Source: Apium graveolens (taxonomy: Eukaryota; Streptophyta; Magnoliopsida; Apiales; Apiaceae). From it: a stretch of 64,000 bases of DNA. The DNA lies in NCBI RefSeq assembly GCF_009905375.1, contig NC_133648.1, forward strand, positions 306,978,565 through 307,042,564. Reading direction: 5' to 3'. Below, in pieces: positions 45,878 to 58,247 of this stretch. Each line of letters begins with the position of its first letter. Position 1 is the first letter of the stretch. The position numbers were made by a program, and so were the translations under genes. The notes beneath the pieces were generated by a model. That model did not search any database and was not told the DNA's origin. It saw only the letters and a list, made by a program, of their open reading frames with translations.

Positions 45878-46919
45878 ATAAGTAGATTCAGAGACATTTC
45901 ACGTGTGTTGGATCGTTGTATTAATCGAGGAGCGAAGGAGATAAGGAAGAAGACCGTTTTAGCACACCGCAACGAAGAGGAAACATATTTTCTTGTGATT
46001 CTTTATTTTGTTGTAAGGTTGGATGCTAGTTTTCTTTGCTTTGAACCTATTTACTCTTGTGACCTACTCTGCTTTAATATAATTAGTTTAGTTATTATTC
46101 TCTTGTGTTTATTTATCATGTTTTCATATGAACCAATGATGACGATAAGTGCTAACATGGGCTAATCGTGATCATGGGGTTGTAACGGATTTACTATAGA
46201 ATTCTTTAGTTAGTTGTTTAATACCTTAGTGTGTGATGATTGTATGATATCTAGTGTTGGTTGTGCGTATTCGTCTTATGTGCGTCGCGAACATATAAGA
46301 TAGGGAGTTAATCTCTTGTGAAGCGACGGTGGATCTCGAGATTTAGAACTTGCCATGCTAGTATAGGTTCATGTATGATGTTGCATGATTAGTGGGTAAC
46401 TCTAACCGTTTTATTCGCCATGTGTAATCAAAAGGAATAACTTGTGCTTAAATCATTATGTTGTCAATTTTTGTAGACATATAGGGACTCAACATAATTG
46501 ATGCCTATTCAACTTCTATCTTAATTGTGGATGTTTGGTAGAATGGTATTAGTACAATGAAAGTTGGCTTTTATCAGTTTCGTGTTATTCGATTAATATC
46601 ATCACTATTGCATACTAAGGGTAATAACAATGACTATTGAAGGAAGTAGTAATGAAGTTGTGATCTCATGAGTGTTTTATTATTATTAATCCGAAGTGTT
46701 AATTAAGTGGTTAATTTTAGTAGTTAATTGTAGTTAACAATTAGTTAATATAATTCTAAGTGTTTTTGTCTTAACATTGAGAAGTAAACATACATTGGTG
46801 AGTGAGTTTAATTGAACATAATTAGTCTGAGTCTCTGTGGGAACGAACTAGAAAGTATTCTATATTACTTGCGAACGCGTATACTTGCGTGAATATTAGC
46901 GCGTATTTTCGCCCTAACA
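45878..46919 (+). repeat. 5' LTR of the Athila element, missing its first 384 bp
   Basis: It is colinear with 60975-62016. It ends GCCCTAACA, six bases before the primer site. Left of 45878 the sequence no longer matches the 3' LTR, so U3 was deleted or replaced. Confidence 0.9.
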
Positions 46920-46925
46920 AGTTTT

Positions 46926-46943
46926 TGGCGCCGCTGTCGGGGA
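46926..46943 (+). other. Primer-binding site of the Athila element
   Basis: TGGCGCCGCTGTCGGGGA lies just after the LTR, the tRNA-Asp-type site typical of Athila. Confidence 0.85.
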
Positions 46944-47060
46944 CTCAGCGTATTTGTTTAGTTTATGTACTTACCATCATTGGTCGTTAGGACTCAGTGA
47001 TTAAGACGTGTTTGTTACTTATTATTTCTGGTTGTGTTTCAGGTACTTTAGCGAGCGTTT

Positions 47061-49535
47061 ATGCAAACTCGTTCTCGTACTCGCAAGAGGACTTTAGATA
47101 CAGCTGAGGAGACAGACGAAGTTCTTGATATTCCGGAGAAGATAGATTTTGAAGATTCGGATTCAGGAAGTGAGCCAAAAGAACCAGTAATCATGGGTGA
47201 TCGTATTGTTCTGGCCGATCCAGCTCTTATGGACTTTTCTCGGCCTAAAATTGATGACATTCAGTCAAGCATTCTTCATCCGGCTATTCAAGCTAACACC
47301 TTTGAAATCAAGTCGGGCACTATTCAGATGGTGCAGAATTCTGTTTCTTTTGGAGGAGCTGCGACTGAAGACCCCAATATGCACATAAGGAATTTTGTCG
47401 AGATCTGCAGTACTTTCAAATATAATGGCGTGGCTGATGAGGCTATCAAGCTGAGGCTTTTCCCATTCTCACTGAGGGATAAAGCTAAGGATTGGTTACA
47501 TTCTGAACCAGCTGGGTCCATCACTACTTGGCAAGATCTTGCGTAAAAGCTTCTGGTGAAGTTTTATCCAATGGCAAAGACTGCTGCTATGAGGAGTGCT
47601 CTTACTCAGTTCACGCAGCAACCTACAGAATCTATGTGCGAAGCTTGGGAACGCTACAAGGAAATGCTGAGAAAGTGTCCACATCATGGAATGCCCGATT
47701 GGATGGTGATCACTGGTTTCTATAATGGTTTGGGGGCCCAATCTCGGCCCATGCTCGATGCAACAGCTGGAGGCGCCTTGTGGGCCAAAAGCTATACTGA
47801 GGCTTATAATCTTATTGAGACTATGGCTACAAATGAGCATCAAAACCCAACTAAGAGGATGATGCCTGGGAAGGTAGCAGGTATTCTGGAAGTCGATACA
47901 GCCACCGCTATTGCAGCGCAGCTCCAAGCCTGTCTATGAAGGTCGATTCTCTAGCTACCTATGGAGTCAATCAAATAGCTATGGTCTGTGAGCTTTGTGC
48001 AGGTTCTCATGCTATAGATCAGTGTTCTCTTGTTAATGAATCTGTTCAGTATGTGAACAATTATCAGCGACAACAGCAGCCTGTGCCAGCTACTTATCAT
48101 CCTAACAACAGAAATCATCCAAATTTCAGCTGGGGTAATAATCAGAATGCTATTCAGCCACCATATCAGCAAGGTGTGAGTAAACAGTTCAATCCACCTG
48201 GATTCCAGCAACCATAACAGTATTATCAGAGGCAATCATATCCTCAACAGGGAAGTGCAGCTGCACCCACTAGTGCTGATTTTGAGGAACTTAAGTTGTT
48301 GTGCAAGAGTCAGGCGGTTTCTATCAAGACCTTGGAAAATCAAATCGGTCAAATAGCTAATGTAGTGCTCAATCGTCAACCTGGAACACTTCCCAGTGAC
48401 ACGGAAGTACCAGGCAGGAAGGAAGCTAAAGAGCAAGTTAAGGCTATTACCTTAAGGTCTGGGAAAGTTGCTGATGCTGAAAAGGCAAAAGAAGGAGAAG
48501 CTGAAGTTGGAGATGAAGAAGCTAAGCAAAAAGAGAAAACGGCGGAATTAAGGAAGACTACTGTTGAACACACTCTGCCTGAGGCTAATACAGGGGAGAA
48601 ATAGCTCTATCCTCCACCACCTTTCCCTAAGAGATTGCAACAACAAAAGCTGGATAAGCAGTTCGGTAAGTTTCTGGAGGTGTTCAAGAAACTTCACATC
48701 AATATACCTTTCGCTGAGGCTCTGGAGCAAATGCCTAGTTATGCGAAGTTTATGAAGAGTATTCTTTCAAGGAAGGTGAAACTGGATGACCTTGAGACCG
48801 TTGCTCTAACGGAAGAATGCAGTGCTGTGCTGCAGCAAAAGTTACCTCCAAAGCTTAAAGATCCAGGTAGCTTCACCATTCCTTGCACCATTGGCAAGCT
48901 GTCATTTGACAAATGCCTTTGTGATTTGGGAGCAAGCATCAATCTAATGCCGTTGTCGATCTTTAAAAAATTGGATTTGCCTGATCCAAAACCCACCTAC
49001 ATGTCTCTACAATTGGCTGATTGTTCTATTACTTACCCAAGGGGCATAGTGGAGGATGTGCTAGTCAAGGTGGATAAGCTCTTCTTTCCTGCAGACTTTG
49101 TTATTCTGGATTTCGAGGTAGATAAGAAGATTCCCATAATCTTGGGAAGACCTTTCTTGGCTACTGGCTGTACCTTGATAGACGTGCAGAAAGGTGAACT
49201 TACTATGCGGGTGCAGGATCAGGATGTGACCTTCAATGTATTCAAAGCAATGAAATTCCCTACAGAAGATGAAGAGTGCTTAAAAGTGGATGTGATTGAT
49301 TCTGCGGTTACTTCAGAACTCGATCATATTCTAATGTCTGATGCATTAGAAAAGGCCTTAGTGGGGGATTTCAACAGTGATGATGAAGATGGCAACGAGC
49401 AATTACAATATCTTAATGCTTCTCCCTGGTGGCGAAAGCTGGACATGCCGTTTGAATCTCTTGGTACTTCTGACCTCAAGAATGCTGAAGGAAAGCTCAA
49501 ACCATCAATTGAGGAAGCACCTAACTTGGAGCTTA
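47061..49535 (+). pseudogene. Gag-protease of the Athila element
   Basis: The frame begins MQTRSRTRKRTLDTAEE at 47061. The capsid region (NFVEICSTFKYNGV, FPFSLRDKAKDWL, SMCEAWERYKEMLRKCPHHG) is followed by a CELCAGSHAIDQC knuckle, a Gln-rich segment, KAITLRSGK and the protease with CDLGASINLMP. Defects: TAA after TWQDLA at 47544, a one-base deletion near 47930, TAA at 48215, TAG at 48602. From 48635 to the CACTA insertion at 49536 the frame is open and includes IILGRPFLATG. It would encode the particle protein and its processing protease. Confidence 0.88.
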
Positions 49536-49559
49536 CACTAGTACAGAAGACACTTTAGG

Positions 49560-49860
49560 AGTCGCACCTATAGTGTCGGTTGAATAGAGAACTGACACTA
49601 TTTACTGCCTAATGCGTCGGTTAAATAGAGAACCGACGCATTTTTTCTATTTTTCAAAGCTAAAGGCGTCGGTCGTTTCAATTAACCGACGCTGCAGAGT
49701 TAGAATAGCGTCGGTCAAGTTGAATGACGTCGCTAGTTGGTCTTCTGTGTCGGTTGGTCAAACCACCGACGCTGTTGGTTTTGCTATTGTGTCGGTCTTT
49801 TTTTTAGCCGACGCTATTTAGATAATATACAGTGTCGGTTTTCTTTTTAACCAACGTAAG
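49560..49860. repeat. Left subterminal repeats of CACTA 2
   Basis: GTGTCGGT, GCGTCGGT and their complements (ACCGACGC) recur at roughly 25-50 bp spacing, in pairs that form small hairpins. Confidence 0.8.
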
Positions 49861-50936
49861 AAGAAATAATTTAAAAAAAATTAAAAACAAACGCGGGTAA
49901 ACATACGCGGGTGACTAAAATTTTCATCTCTTGCTACTATTCCACTTTAAACCTTTCATCTCCTGCTACTAAAATTTTTCTTCGATTTCTAGGGTTCGAT
50001 TGTTGGCTCTGAGAAAGGGGAATCGATTGGGTTTCGATTGTGGGGTTTTGGCTGCTGCTGCTTAAACAATCGAAGAGGGTGCTGCTTAATCTTCACAAAG
50101 GTAATCCACCAACTTGCTTTCACAGTTTCTATTTGCTATATACATACATACATATATATACACACACACACACGTGTATATGAATCTGTAAATTTCAGAA
50201 TCTGCTTTGTTTCGATTGAATTTATCCAGCATACATCATTTACTTTATGTTAATGTTCTTGAGTTTCAATTTATTATAATTTGATTGATTGATTGTATCA
50301 GTTGATTTTAGATTCAGATAAGTTTAATTTACAAAGTGACTCTGATCATTTCGTGTTTTTTCCGAAAATGTGTTCGTTGACTTCATTGTAATTGAAACAT
50401 AAAGAATTGACTTGATATTATAGAAATTCAGTTTACTTGTGTAGAATGTGAAAATCAAGCTCTGTGCGCAACCGTTAATTACCTGCTTTGTTTGTTTGTT
50501 CTCAATAACGTAATGTAAATATTTGTGCTCATCCTTCAATTAATGTTTGAACACTTGAAATTCATTGTAGCTGAGTCTAACGGCTTCTGCTACTGCTGCT
50601 TCACTATTTCCTCTGTGTCATTTCGTTTTACAGGTCGAATGTAAGAGTTTTCTCTAATTTATAGATTACATCGTGATCAGGTCAAACATACTCATCAAGA
50701 AAAAAGTTGAGAAACTTCTACTGTGCAATTTGGAAACGTAAAACATTTTAGTATCTTTATTTATCACTTACTTTCCCGATCTAAATCTCTAACTGCTAAT
50801 TTACAAAGGAAATGAGAATAGTTAAAATAAACACTAGGTTGCTGATATACAATAGTTGTTTATAGCTTTGTGACCAATAAGTTGTCCATATTGGTTTCAG
50901 CACATTCGTCATTCAAGCTTGTTTGCGATTATCTCT

Positions 50937-51394
50937 TTAAAATTGAGTCGTGCTGCCAATTAACCACAACCAGTCCAGAGCAGCACCTGCAAATATACCG
51001 CCCAGAAGGAATAGAACTAGAAGATTTCCCAATGCCATTTTGCTCTGGACCCTGAAAATGAACACTTTGTTACTAATACGTAAAATTAAAAAACTCAAGT
51101 TCGTTACACTTCAAGCAATTGTCTGGTTGGCTTACCTTATATCCTTTAGGAGCTATAGTCATGACACACACAGTTAGGTAACCATTGGTTAATCCCAAGA
51201 AAGAAATAAGTAATATCATCCACCCCTGATCACCATATTTCGCAGTGAAATAAAATACAGGTATAAGCAAGAAACGGGATAATATCGCAATCATGAGGCC
51301 TTTTCGAGATTCCAACTTGATAAATTCTATTAGAGGAACATATCTACCAACTAGATCCAGCACGTTGTACATTGCTATCAGAACAAGTGGATAC
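50937..51394 (-). pseudogene. Captured 3' end of an equilibrative nucleoside transporter gene
   Basis: The minus-strand exon 51394-51136 (after a TTTTCAG acceptor, ending in GTAAGC) encodes YPLVLIAMYNVLDLVGRY, LESRKGLMIAILSRFLLIP, YFTAKYGDQGWMI and LGLTNGYLTVCVMTIAPKGY. The next exon, 51051 to a stop at 50939, encodes GPEQN then, after a one-base insertion, ALGNLLVLFLLGGIFAG and LDWLWLIG. This is the last third of a plant ENT (SLC29) protein, membrane helices 9-11, which moves nucleosides. The intron is retained, so the copy came from genomic DNA. It lies antisense to the protease gene of the element. Confidence 0.85.
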
Positions 51395-51930
51395 CTGAAA
51401 AGCAGTACTGAGAAATTAGGAAGTTTTGACAAAATTTTGAGAAATTTATCTTATCCAAGGAATCCAGTTATTAATGATAAGCTTCACTGATTAACCGACA
51501 AATAAACCTCTGAACAGTGTAAGATAAACATTATCATGGGTTGTGAACAAAAACTGAATCAGATTAATATGATTATGCTTCAAAGTAAAGATATGTGACT
51601 TCTTTTGTGCAATTTAATTTGACATAATAACTAGCCGTATAAAGTATTACACTTTGTAATTGACCTGCACACTCTTTCTGAATTGCTATGTAGATTTTCT
51701 GACAGTGTTAATCATAGAGAAAACCTAGTACAGTATATCATTGGATTTGGAATAGAAAGTAATCTAATAGCTGTCTTTACGCAAATATGAAATTAAACCT
51801 TGTTTAACTGTTCAAGGAGCTAAACTTTGTTGTTCAAGGTGTGCAACCTCAAATGCTAGCAAATGACTTGTTTTACTTTTGACTTTCCAAAACTATACTT
51901 CTACGGAATGTATGCTTTTGACTGTTAGTT

Positions 51931-54063
51931 TTGTACTTTTTGATTTGGGAAATAAAAGATGTATTTAAGTCAGGGCCAAGGAGACATAGTGGTCTTGTAT
52001 CGACAGATGAATTGGCCACCATTACGGAAGAAATCAGAAAGAAAGTTCAGAAAGAGTGCGAGGAAATGATGAATTCAAAATTGGAAGGCATCTTCAATCA
52101 GTTGAAGCAGATGGGTGTGTCACTCGAGGCTGATCAATTTGTAAATGATGCTGGTGCCCGAAAAGTTGATAATGCTCGAATTAGTTGTCACTCGGTGGAT
52201 CCGAAAGATTATTTCTCAACTATCAAGGTACTGTCAACATAATTTTGGACTATTAAATTTCTTGATTAGTTGGGTTGAACCCGTCAAAAAAAGTTGTTCC
52301 TGCTTAAGATTCACAGGGGCCAGTGAATCAAACATATAGTACTTACTATACGACTGAATTATTTTGTGCTCTCAAAAGACATGGCTTGAACCTGATATAA
52401 AAATATCTTTCTAATGAAAATTTCTTTTGAATATTGCAGGTTCCAACACTTTGTCGGCTATGTGTAATACATGTAGAAAGAGGAAAAGTTGTTGCAGCTA
52501 GAGGGACTCTTTTCCCAACCAATCAGGGAGAGATGATCCATAATAACCCGATTGCCCCTCAGAATGTTAGAGTATCAGTTGATGATGTTATAACTGAATA
52601 CCAACTTACTCCACTTCCTGTTCCATGTTACGAACACGAGACAATAGGAAATGCAGCTAGTAGCTTTGTTCAATGGCCGAAGGACCTTGTGATGTTGGGA
52701 CAGGTATATCTTGTTTGGTTCAATTATGAAAAGTTTCCATTAAATATAACCCAATAAATATGTCTTTGATTAGGATCCTATATTGGAAAAGAAAAAACTC
52801 CAAGAGATGACGCCAATTCAAAAGTCATCAAAGGTTGAAAGTAAAGGGTCGGTGACTCCCCTGAAGCAAAGCCCTCAAGTAGTTGGTGATGACATAAATT
52901 CGAGTGATCACTGTGCAGGTTTAAGTTTCTTACTGAAAAAGAGGCCCCCTTCTAAAAAATCTAATGCATTCGTTTTTGAGGAAAATGGAGATGGTCCAAT
53001 ATATATCACACTCGAAGATGTCAATCAGTTTTTGAGAATGAGTTGGTTAAACATACCCATTGTGGAACTGTTTGTAAAGTAAGACTCAGTCTTTCTTCCT
53101 AATTCACTTTAGAATCTATTAGCACACACATATATTGTGATAAATAATATAGGTATGTTAGCAAGTTGTGCAAACAATTGAAGGACGATAAGTTTGTATT
53201 CATGTTGCCATCTAGACTAGCTATACCACATAATCATGAGCAGCAAAAACGCAAGGACGAAGCAACTGATTACATGACAAGTCTTTTGGTTGCTAATAAG
53301 GATAAACGTTATATCCTAGCCCCTTACATCCAAGAGTAAGAATAAAATCATAGTAATTGTCATGCTATATATATTATATAATTATATTCCGGCTAATATA
53401 TTATATATATTTTTATTGTAGAGATCATTGGATGTTGCTACTTTTTTGTCTCAATGAAAGTGCTATATACGTGTTTGATTCGTTGAAAAAAGAAAGAAAG
53501 ATACGGTTGACCACACCTGCACGAATGTATGTTAAAATTTCAAATTTCATGTTGTATAATTACTACATAGAACCTAGTCCTATAAGTGATGTGATGAAAG
53601 TATACGTATTTTACAGGGCATTTAAATTATATGTACCTCAAGGTGGATTGAAGAATAACAGAAAAGAGTTTATTTGGCATCACACCGAGGTTCAGGTATA
53701 ACTTACTTTGGTTTATTTATTTCACTTATATTATATGCTCCTCACTTTTTAGTTATTATTTATGAATCTTGTTTGTTTATGTGTAGTGTCCCCAACAAAA
53801 AGGAGGCACAGAATGCGGTTTTTTCGTGATGAGGTACATGTATGACATTGTCATGCTTTCTCAAAAAAATGCCAACATGAATTGGAAAATGGTAAGGAAA
53901 CTAAAATATCGTAAATATTGGTTTACAATTTTTAAAATCAAGTACTAATATTTGAAGTATGTTAAATTTTTGGTAGGGTCTTGGTTCTAGAAGCTATGGT
54001 AGAAAGGAAATTAGCGAGATACGAGAGATTTGGGCTCAATTTTTTACTCTTGAATGTCTATAG
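51931..54063 (+). CDS. CACTA-encoded C48 (Ulp1-like) cysteine protease gene, spliced
   Basis: Exons by frame and GT-AG sites: up to 52227, 52440-52703, 52774-53078, 53153-53335, 53422-53526, 53617-53695, 53787-53891 and 53977-54063. All join in phase without a stop. The first part has a coiled coil (TITEEIRKKVQKECEEMMNS). The middle (VPTLCRLCVIHVERGKVVAA ... LVMLGQ) is the conserved segment found in plant CACTA proteins. The C-terminal protease shows the catalytic His in DHWMLLLF, Asp in YVFDSLK, and Gln and Cys in CPQQKGGTECGFFVMRYM. These proteases resemble SUMO-specific proteases; their job in CACTA elements is not established. The start is uncertain: the 5' end may include an upstream leader exon near 50000-50100 with a GTAATC donor. 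Confidence 0.75.
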
Positions 54064-54509
54064 TCAGGTAATTTTTTTCAGTACATGTCATTAATTCATG
54101 TTCACAATAAATATTGCCATTAATTCATGTTTTGTTGAATAATTTATTGCATATATGATTTTATGTACTAATATAAACTTCTTTTTTCAGGGCATGGTAC
54201 TTGGAGATACAAGAAGAGAGTGCAAAACAATTACAAGGAGTCTAGATATCATCAAGAATCGAGTTAGTCTGAGGGATTTGTCATGAAAACATTAGTTTTG
54301 GATGAATTTTTGTAAATATTGGGTTGTAAACTAAAATTATGAACAATTCCAAATTTATTTTAATATAATTTGTGAACCTTTTTTAATTTTTGGGTGTACC
54401 TCTGTTTTAAATATGTGTAGTAAACAGGTTAAAAATGATCAGGAAAAAACAAATGCAAAAAAATTGATCAGGAAAAAACATTTGATCAGGCAAAAAAATG
54501 AAATTATAG

Positions 54510-54905
54510 ACCTAAGGCGTCGGCATTTTAGTTACCGACACATTTGCTCTTCAACTTTTAGCGTCGGCATTTTAGTGAGACCGACGCAATTGATAAGCAC
54601 AATAGTGTCGGCATTTTAAGAAGACCGACGCAATTGATAGGCACAATAGTGTTGGCATTTTAAGAAGACCGACACAACAGGTTTAAGATTTAGCGTCGGT
54701 TGTTTAATTGACCGACACTGTTTGTAAAACTATAGCGTCGGTTTTCTTGCCTTCTGCGTGTGTTATTTAACCGACGCTAAACAGTTTTTTGCGTCGACCA
54801 TTTAACCGACGCTGTAGGCATTTACCTACAGCGTCCCCTGCATTTACTACGCTAAAAAACCGACGCCTAAGGCCTTTTTTGACCGACGCCTTAGGTCTTT
54901 TCTGT
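54510..54905. repeat. Right subterminal repeats of CACTA 2
   Basis: GCGTCGGT/ACCGACGC pairs at 25-50 bp spacing mirror the left end. The densest part is 54690-54900. Confidence 0.8.
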
Positions 54906-54912
54906 ACTAGTG

Positions 54913-57806
54913 TTAAGCCATTACCTGAACATTTGAGGTATGCTTTTTTAGGTGATGCATCTACTTTACCTGTTATTATTGCATCTGACCTTTCAGGTAG
55001 TGAGGAGGACAAGCTCTTAAGGATTTTGAGAGAATTCAAATCGGCTATTGGATAGACCATAGCAGACATCAAAGGGATCAGCCCTTCATATTGCATGCAT
55101 AAGATTCCGCTAGAGGAGGGTAGTAAGCCAACTGTTGAGCAACATCGTAGACTTAATCCTATCATGAAGGAGGCGGTGAAGATAGAAATTCTGAAATGGC
55201 TGGATGCAGGCATCATTTATCCTATTTCTGATAGTTCTTGGGTGAGCCCCGTGCAATGTGTGCCTAAGAAATGAGGTATCACTGTGGTAGCAAATGAGAA
55301 GAATGAGCTCATTCCCACTCGAACAGTTACAGGATGGAGAGTATGCATGGACTACCGAAAGTTGAACAAGGCCACGAGGAAGGATCAATTCCCTCTTCCA
55401 TTTATTGATCAGATGCTTGACAGGTTAGCTGCTCATGAGTATTATTGCCTTCTGGATGGTTACTCCGGGTATAATCAGATTTGTATTGCACCATAGGATC
55501 AAGAAAAGACTACCTTCACTTGTCCATTTGACACGTTTGCTTTTCGCAGAGTTTCGTTTGGGTTATGTGGCGCATCGGCCACTTTTCAGAGATGTATGAT
55601 GGCTATATTCTCCGACATGATTGAAAATAATATTGAGGTGTTCATGGACGACTTCTCCGTCTTTGGACATTCGTATGATGAATGTTTGAATAATCTTCGT
55701 GTCGTGCTCAAAAGGTGTGTGGAAACTAATTTGGTGCTCAATTAGGAAAAATGTCATTTTATGGTGCGTGAAGGCATAATTCTTGGGCATAAGGTCTCTA
55801 GCAAGGGTTTTGAGGTGGATAAAGCCAAGATGGGAGTCATTGAAAATCTTCCACCACCTATTTCTGTGAAAGGAATCCGTAGTTTTCTTGGTCATGCGGG
55901 TTTTTATCGGCGGTTCATCAAGGATTTTTCGAAGATATCTAAGCCGTTGTGCAACTTGCTGGAGAAAGATGTGCCTTTCAAATTTGATGATGAATGTTTG
56001 ACGGCATTCGAGACTCTTAAGAAGAGTTTAATCACTGTGCCAGTTATTACAGCACCGGATTGGACAGAGCCTTTTGAGATGATGTGTGATGCGAGTGATT
56101 ATGCGGTAGGCGCAGTTCTTGGGTAGCGCAAGAATAATCTCTTTCATGTGGTCTACTATGCTAGCAAGACCTTAAATGGGGCCCAAATGAACTACAACAC
56201 TACTGAGAAGGAGCTCTTGGCTATAGTCTTTGGTTTCGAGAAATTTCGATCTTATCTGCTTGGGACAAAAGTGACAGTATTCACTGATCATGCGGCCATA
56301 TTCTATTTGGTTTCCAAGAAGGATTCGAAGCCGAGACTCATTCATCGGGTGCTTTTACTACAGGAATTTGAGTTAGAGATCAAGGATCGGAAAGGTACTG
56401 AGAATCAAGTAGCTAACCATCTCTCTAGATTGGAGAATCCCGAGTCTACTTTACAAGATACGACATTGATCAACGAATCTTTTCCGGATGAGCAGTTGTT
56501 CACAGTTCAGGAGGAAGAGCCATGGTTTGCAGATATTGTAAACTACCTTGTCAGCAATAGTTTGCCTCCTAATTTGACCTCAGCTCAAAAGAAGAAGTTT
56601 CTGCATGAGGTAAAGTGGTATATGTGGGATGAACCATACTTATTTAGACAGGGAGCTGACCAGATCATCATGAGATGTATCCCGTTCTGTGAGACGGAGG
56701 GGATATTACGAGACTGCCACTCCACAGTTTATGGTGGACACTATGGTGGTGGGAAGACGACAGCTCGTATTCTGCAAGCAGGTTTTTTCTGGCCTACTTT
56801 GTTTAAGGATGCTCATCAATTTGTTTTAAGGTGTGATCGTTGTCAACGAGTGGGAAATTTGACGAGAAAGGATGAGATGTCGTTAAATGTGATGCTTGAA
56901 GTCGAGGTCTTTGATGTTTGGGGAATCGATTTCATGGGGCCTTTTGTCTCGTCCTACAACAATCAGTACATCTTGCTGGCAGTCGATTATGTCTCAAAAT
57001 GGGTAGAAGTCAAAGCTCTACCGACAAATGATGCAAAGGCAGTGTTGAATTTTCTTTATAAGCAGATTTTCACAAGGTTTGGAACGCCTCGGGTAATCAT
57101 AAGTGATGAAGGGTCGTATTTTTGCAACCGTAAGTTCACTTCTATGATGCAGCGTTATAATGTGAATCATCGAGTTGCTACTGCCTATCATCCGCAAACA
57201 AATGGTCAAGCGGAAGTGTCTAACAGAGAGATCAAGCGCATTCTAGAAAAGGTTGTTTGTCCGTCAAGGAAGGATTGGTCTTTAAAGCTCGATGAAGCTG
57301 TTTGGGCTTACAGAACAACATACAAAACTCCACTTGGTATGTCCTCGTTTCAACTTGTGTATGGTAAGGGATGTCATTTACCTGCGGAGCTTGAACATAA
57401 GGCTTATTGGGCGTTAAAAAAGTTGAACCTGGATCTAGATGCAGATGGAAAGAAGCGAATGCTTCAGCTTAATGAACTTGATGAATTTTGACTCCAAGCG
57501 TACGAGAACAACAAAATGTACAAGGAAAAGGTGAAGAGGTGGCACGATAGGAAGCTACATCCTAAGTTATTCGTGTCGGGGCAACAAGTTCTTTTATTCA
57601 ACTCTCGTCTCTGACTTTTTCCTGGGAAGTTGAAATCAAGGTGGTCTGGACCTTTTATTGTTAAAACTGTGTTTCCACACGGAGCGGTGGAGATTTTTGA
57701 GAATGATTCGGACCAAGCATTCAAGGTTAATGGTTAGCGTTTGAAGCACAACTATGGGGACACGACAAACCGAGAAGTGGTTAGTGCCATTTTATTGTCA
57801 ACTTGA
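54913..57806 (+). pseudogene. Reverse transcriptase, RNase H and integrase of the Athila element
   Basis: One reading frame runs from the CACTA edge to TGA at 57804. Reverse transcriptase motifs: GWRVCMDYRKLN, LLDGYSGYNQI, FGLCGASATFQRCM and the catalytic VFMDDFSVF (Athila normally has FMDD). RNase H: FEMMCDASDYAVGAVLG and [19 protein letters not shown]. Integrase: finger His-His and CDRCQR, core D in GIDFMGPF, D in [10 protein letters not shown] in TNGQAE. In-frame stops lie near 55053, 55272, 55494, 55743, 56124, 57489, 57612 and 57735. The 447-codon block 56148-57491 is uninterrupted. There are no frameshifts. The stops alone inactivate it. Confidence 0.9.
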
Positions 57807-58143
57807 GGAAGGTACGCAACGTCAAGCTAATGACGAAAAAGAAGCATTGCGTGGGAGGCAACCCATGATTTGTTGTTATAGGAACCCTTAGAAGTTAATA
57901 ACCTATCCAAAACTACAAAAAAATCAGAAAAACCGGGCTGAAATTTATTTTTTCCAATGACCCCCTGAGCGACCGCTCAGGCGTCGGCTGACAGAATTTT
58001 TTTTAAGTCAATAAAAATAAAAAAAAAATCAGAAAAAATAAACCACAAATTTCATCCCATAAAACCCACGACCTATTCCCCATTATCCCATGATTTTTAC
58101 CCATAAACACACTCCTAATCAAATTCTACCCTAATTCATTCCC
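57807..58143. other. Spacer between integrase and the accessory ORF
   Basis: This contains a CTGAGCGACCGCTCAG palindrome (57965-57980) that recurs with one change in the 3' LTR, then AT-rich sequence leading into a TATA box. No ORF. Confidence 0.5.
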
Positions 58144-58152
58144 TATATATAC
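58144..58152 (+). promoter_or_regulatory. TATA box of the Athila accessory ORF
   Basis: TATATATAC lies about 100 bases upstream of the ATG at 58248. A C/A-rich leader without ATG separates them (CTCCCACACAACATCTACAC). This layout suggests an internal promoter separate from the LTR. Confidence 0.5.
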
Positions 58153-58247
58153 ATACACCTATCCTACATATCTCCCACACAACATCTACACTTAAACTCT
58201 CTCCCAAACCCAAAAACACAATTCTCAAGCACTTTTATTCAGATTCA

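Larger units (their letters stand above)
49536..54912 (+). mobile_element. CACTA-superfamily transposon 2 (5377 bp) with a C48 protease gene and an ENT fragment
   Basis: The left end CACTAGTACAGAAGAC and inverted right end CACTAGTACAGAAAAGAC define it. TTA is duplicated on both sides, and removing the insert with one TTA restores the Athila frame (LEL then KPLPEHLRYAF). GCGTCGGT/ACCGACGC motifs are repeated in the first and last 300-400 bp, the subterminal binding repeats usual in this superfamily. Inside are a spliced C48 peptidase gene on the plus strand and a captured nucleoside-transporter 3' end on the minus strand. No tnp2-type transposase was recognised. Confidence 0.9.

Noticed and set aside
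47061..57806. Athila gag-pol frames as expressed host genes
   Set aside because: They follow an LTR and primer site, have the gypsy domain order and carry many stops. They are retrotransposon remains.
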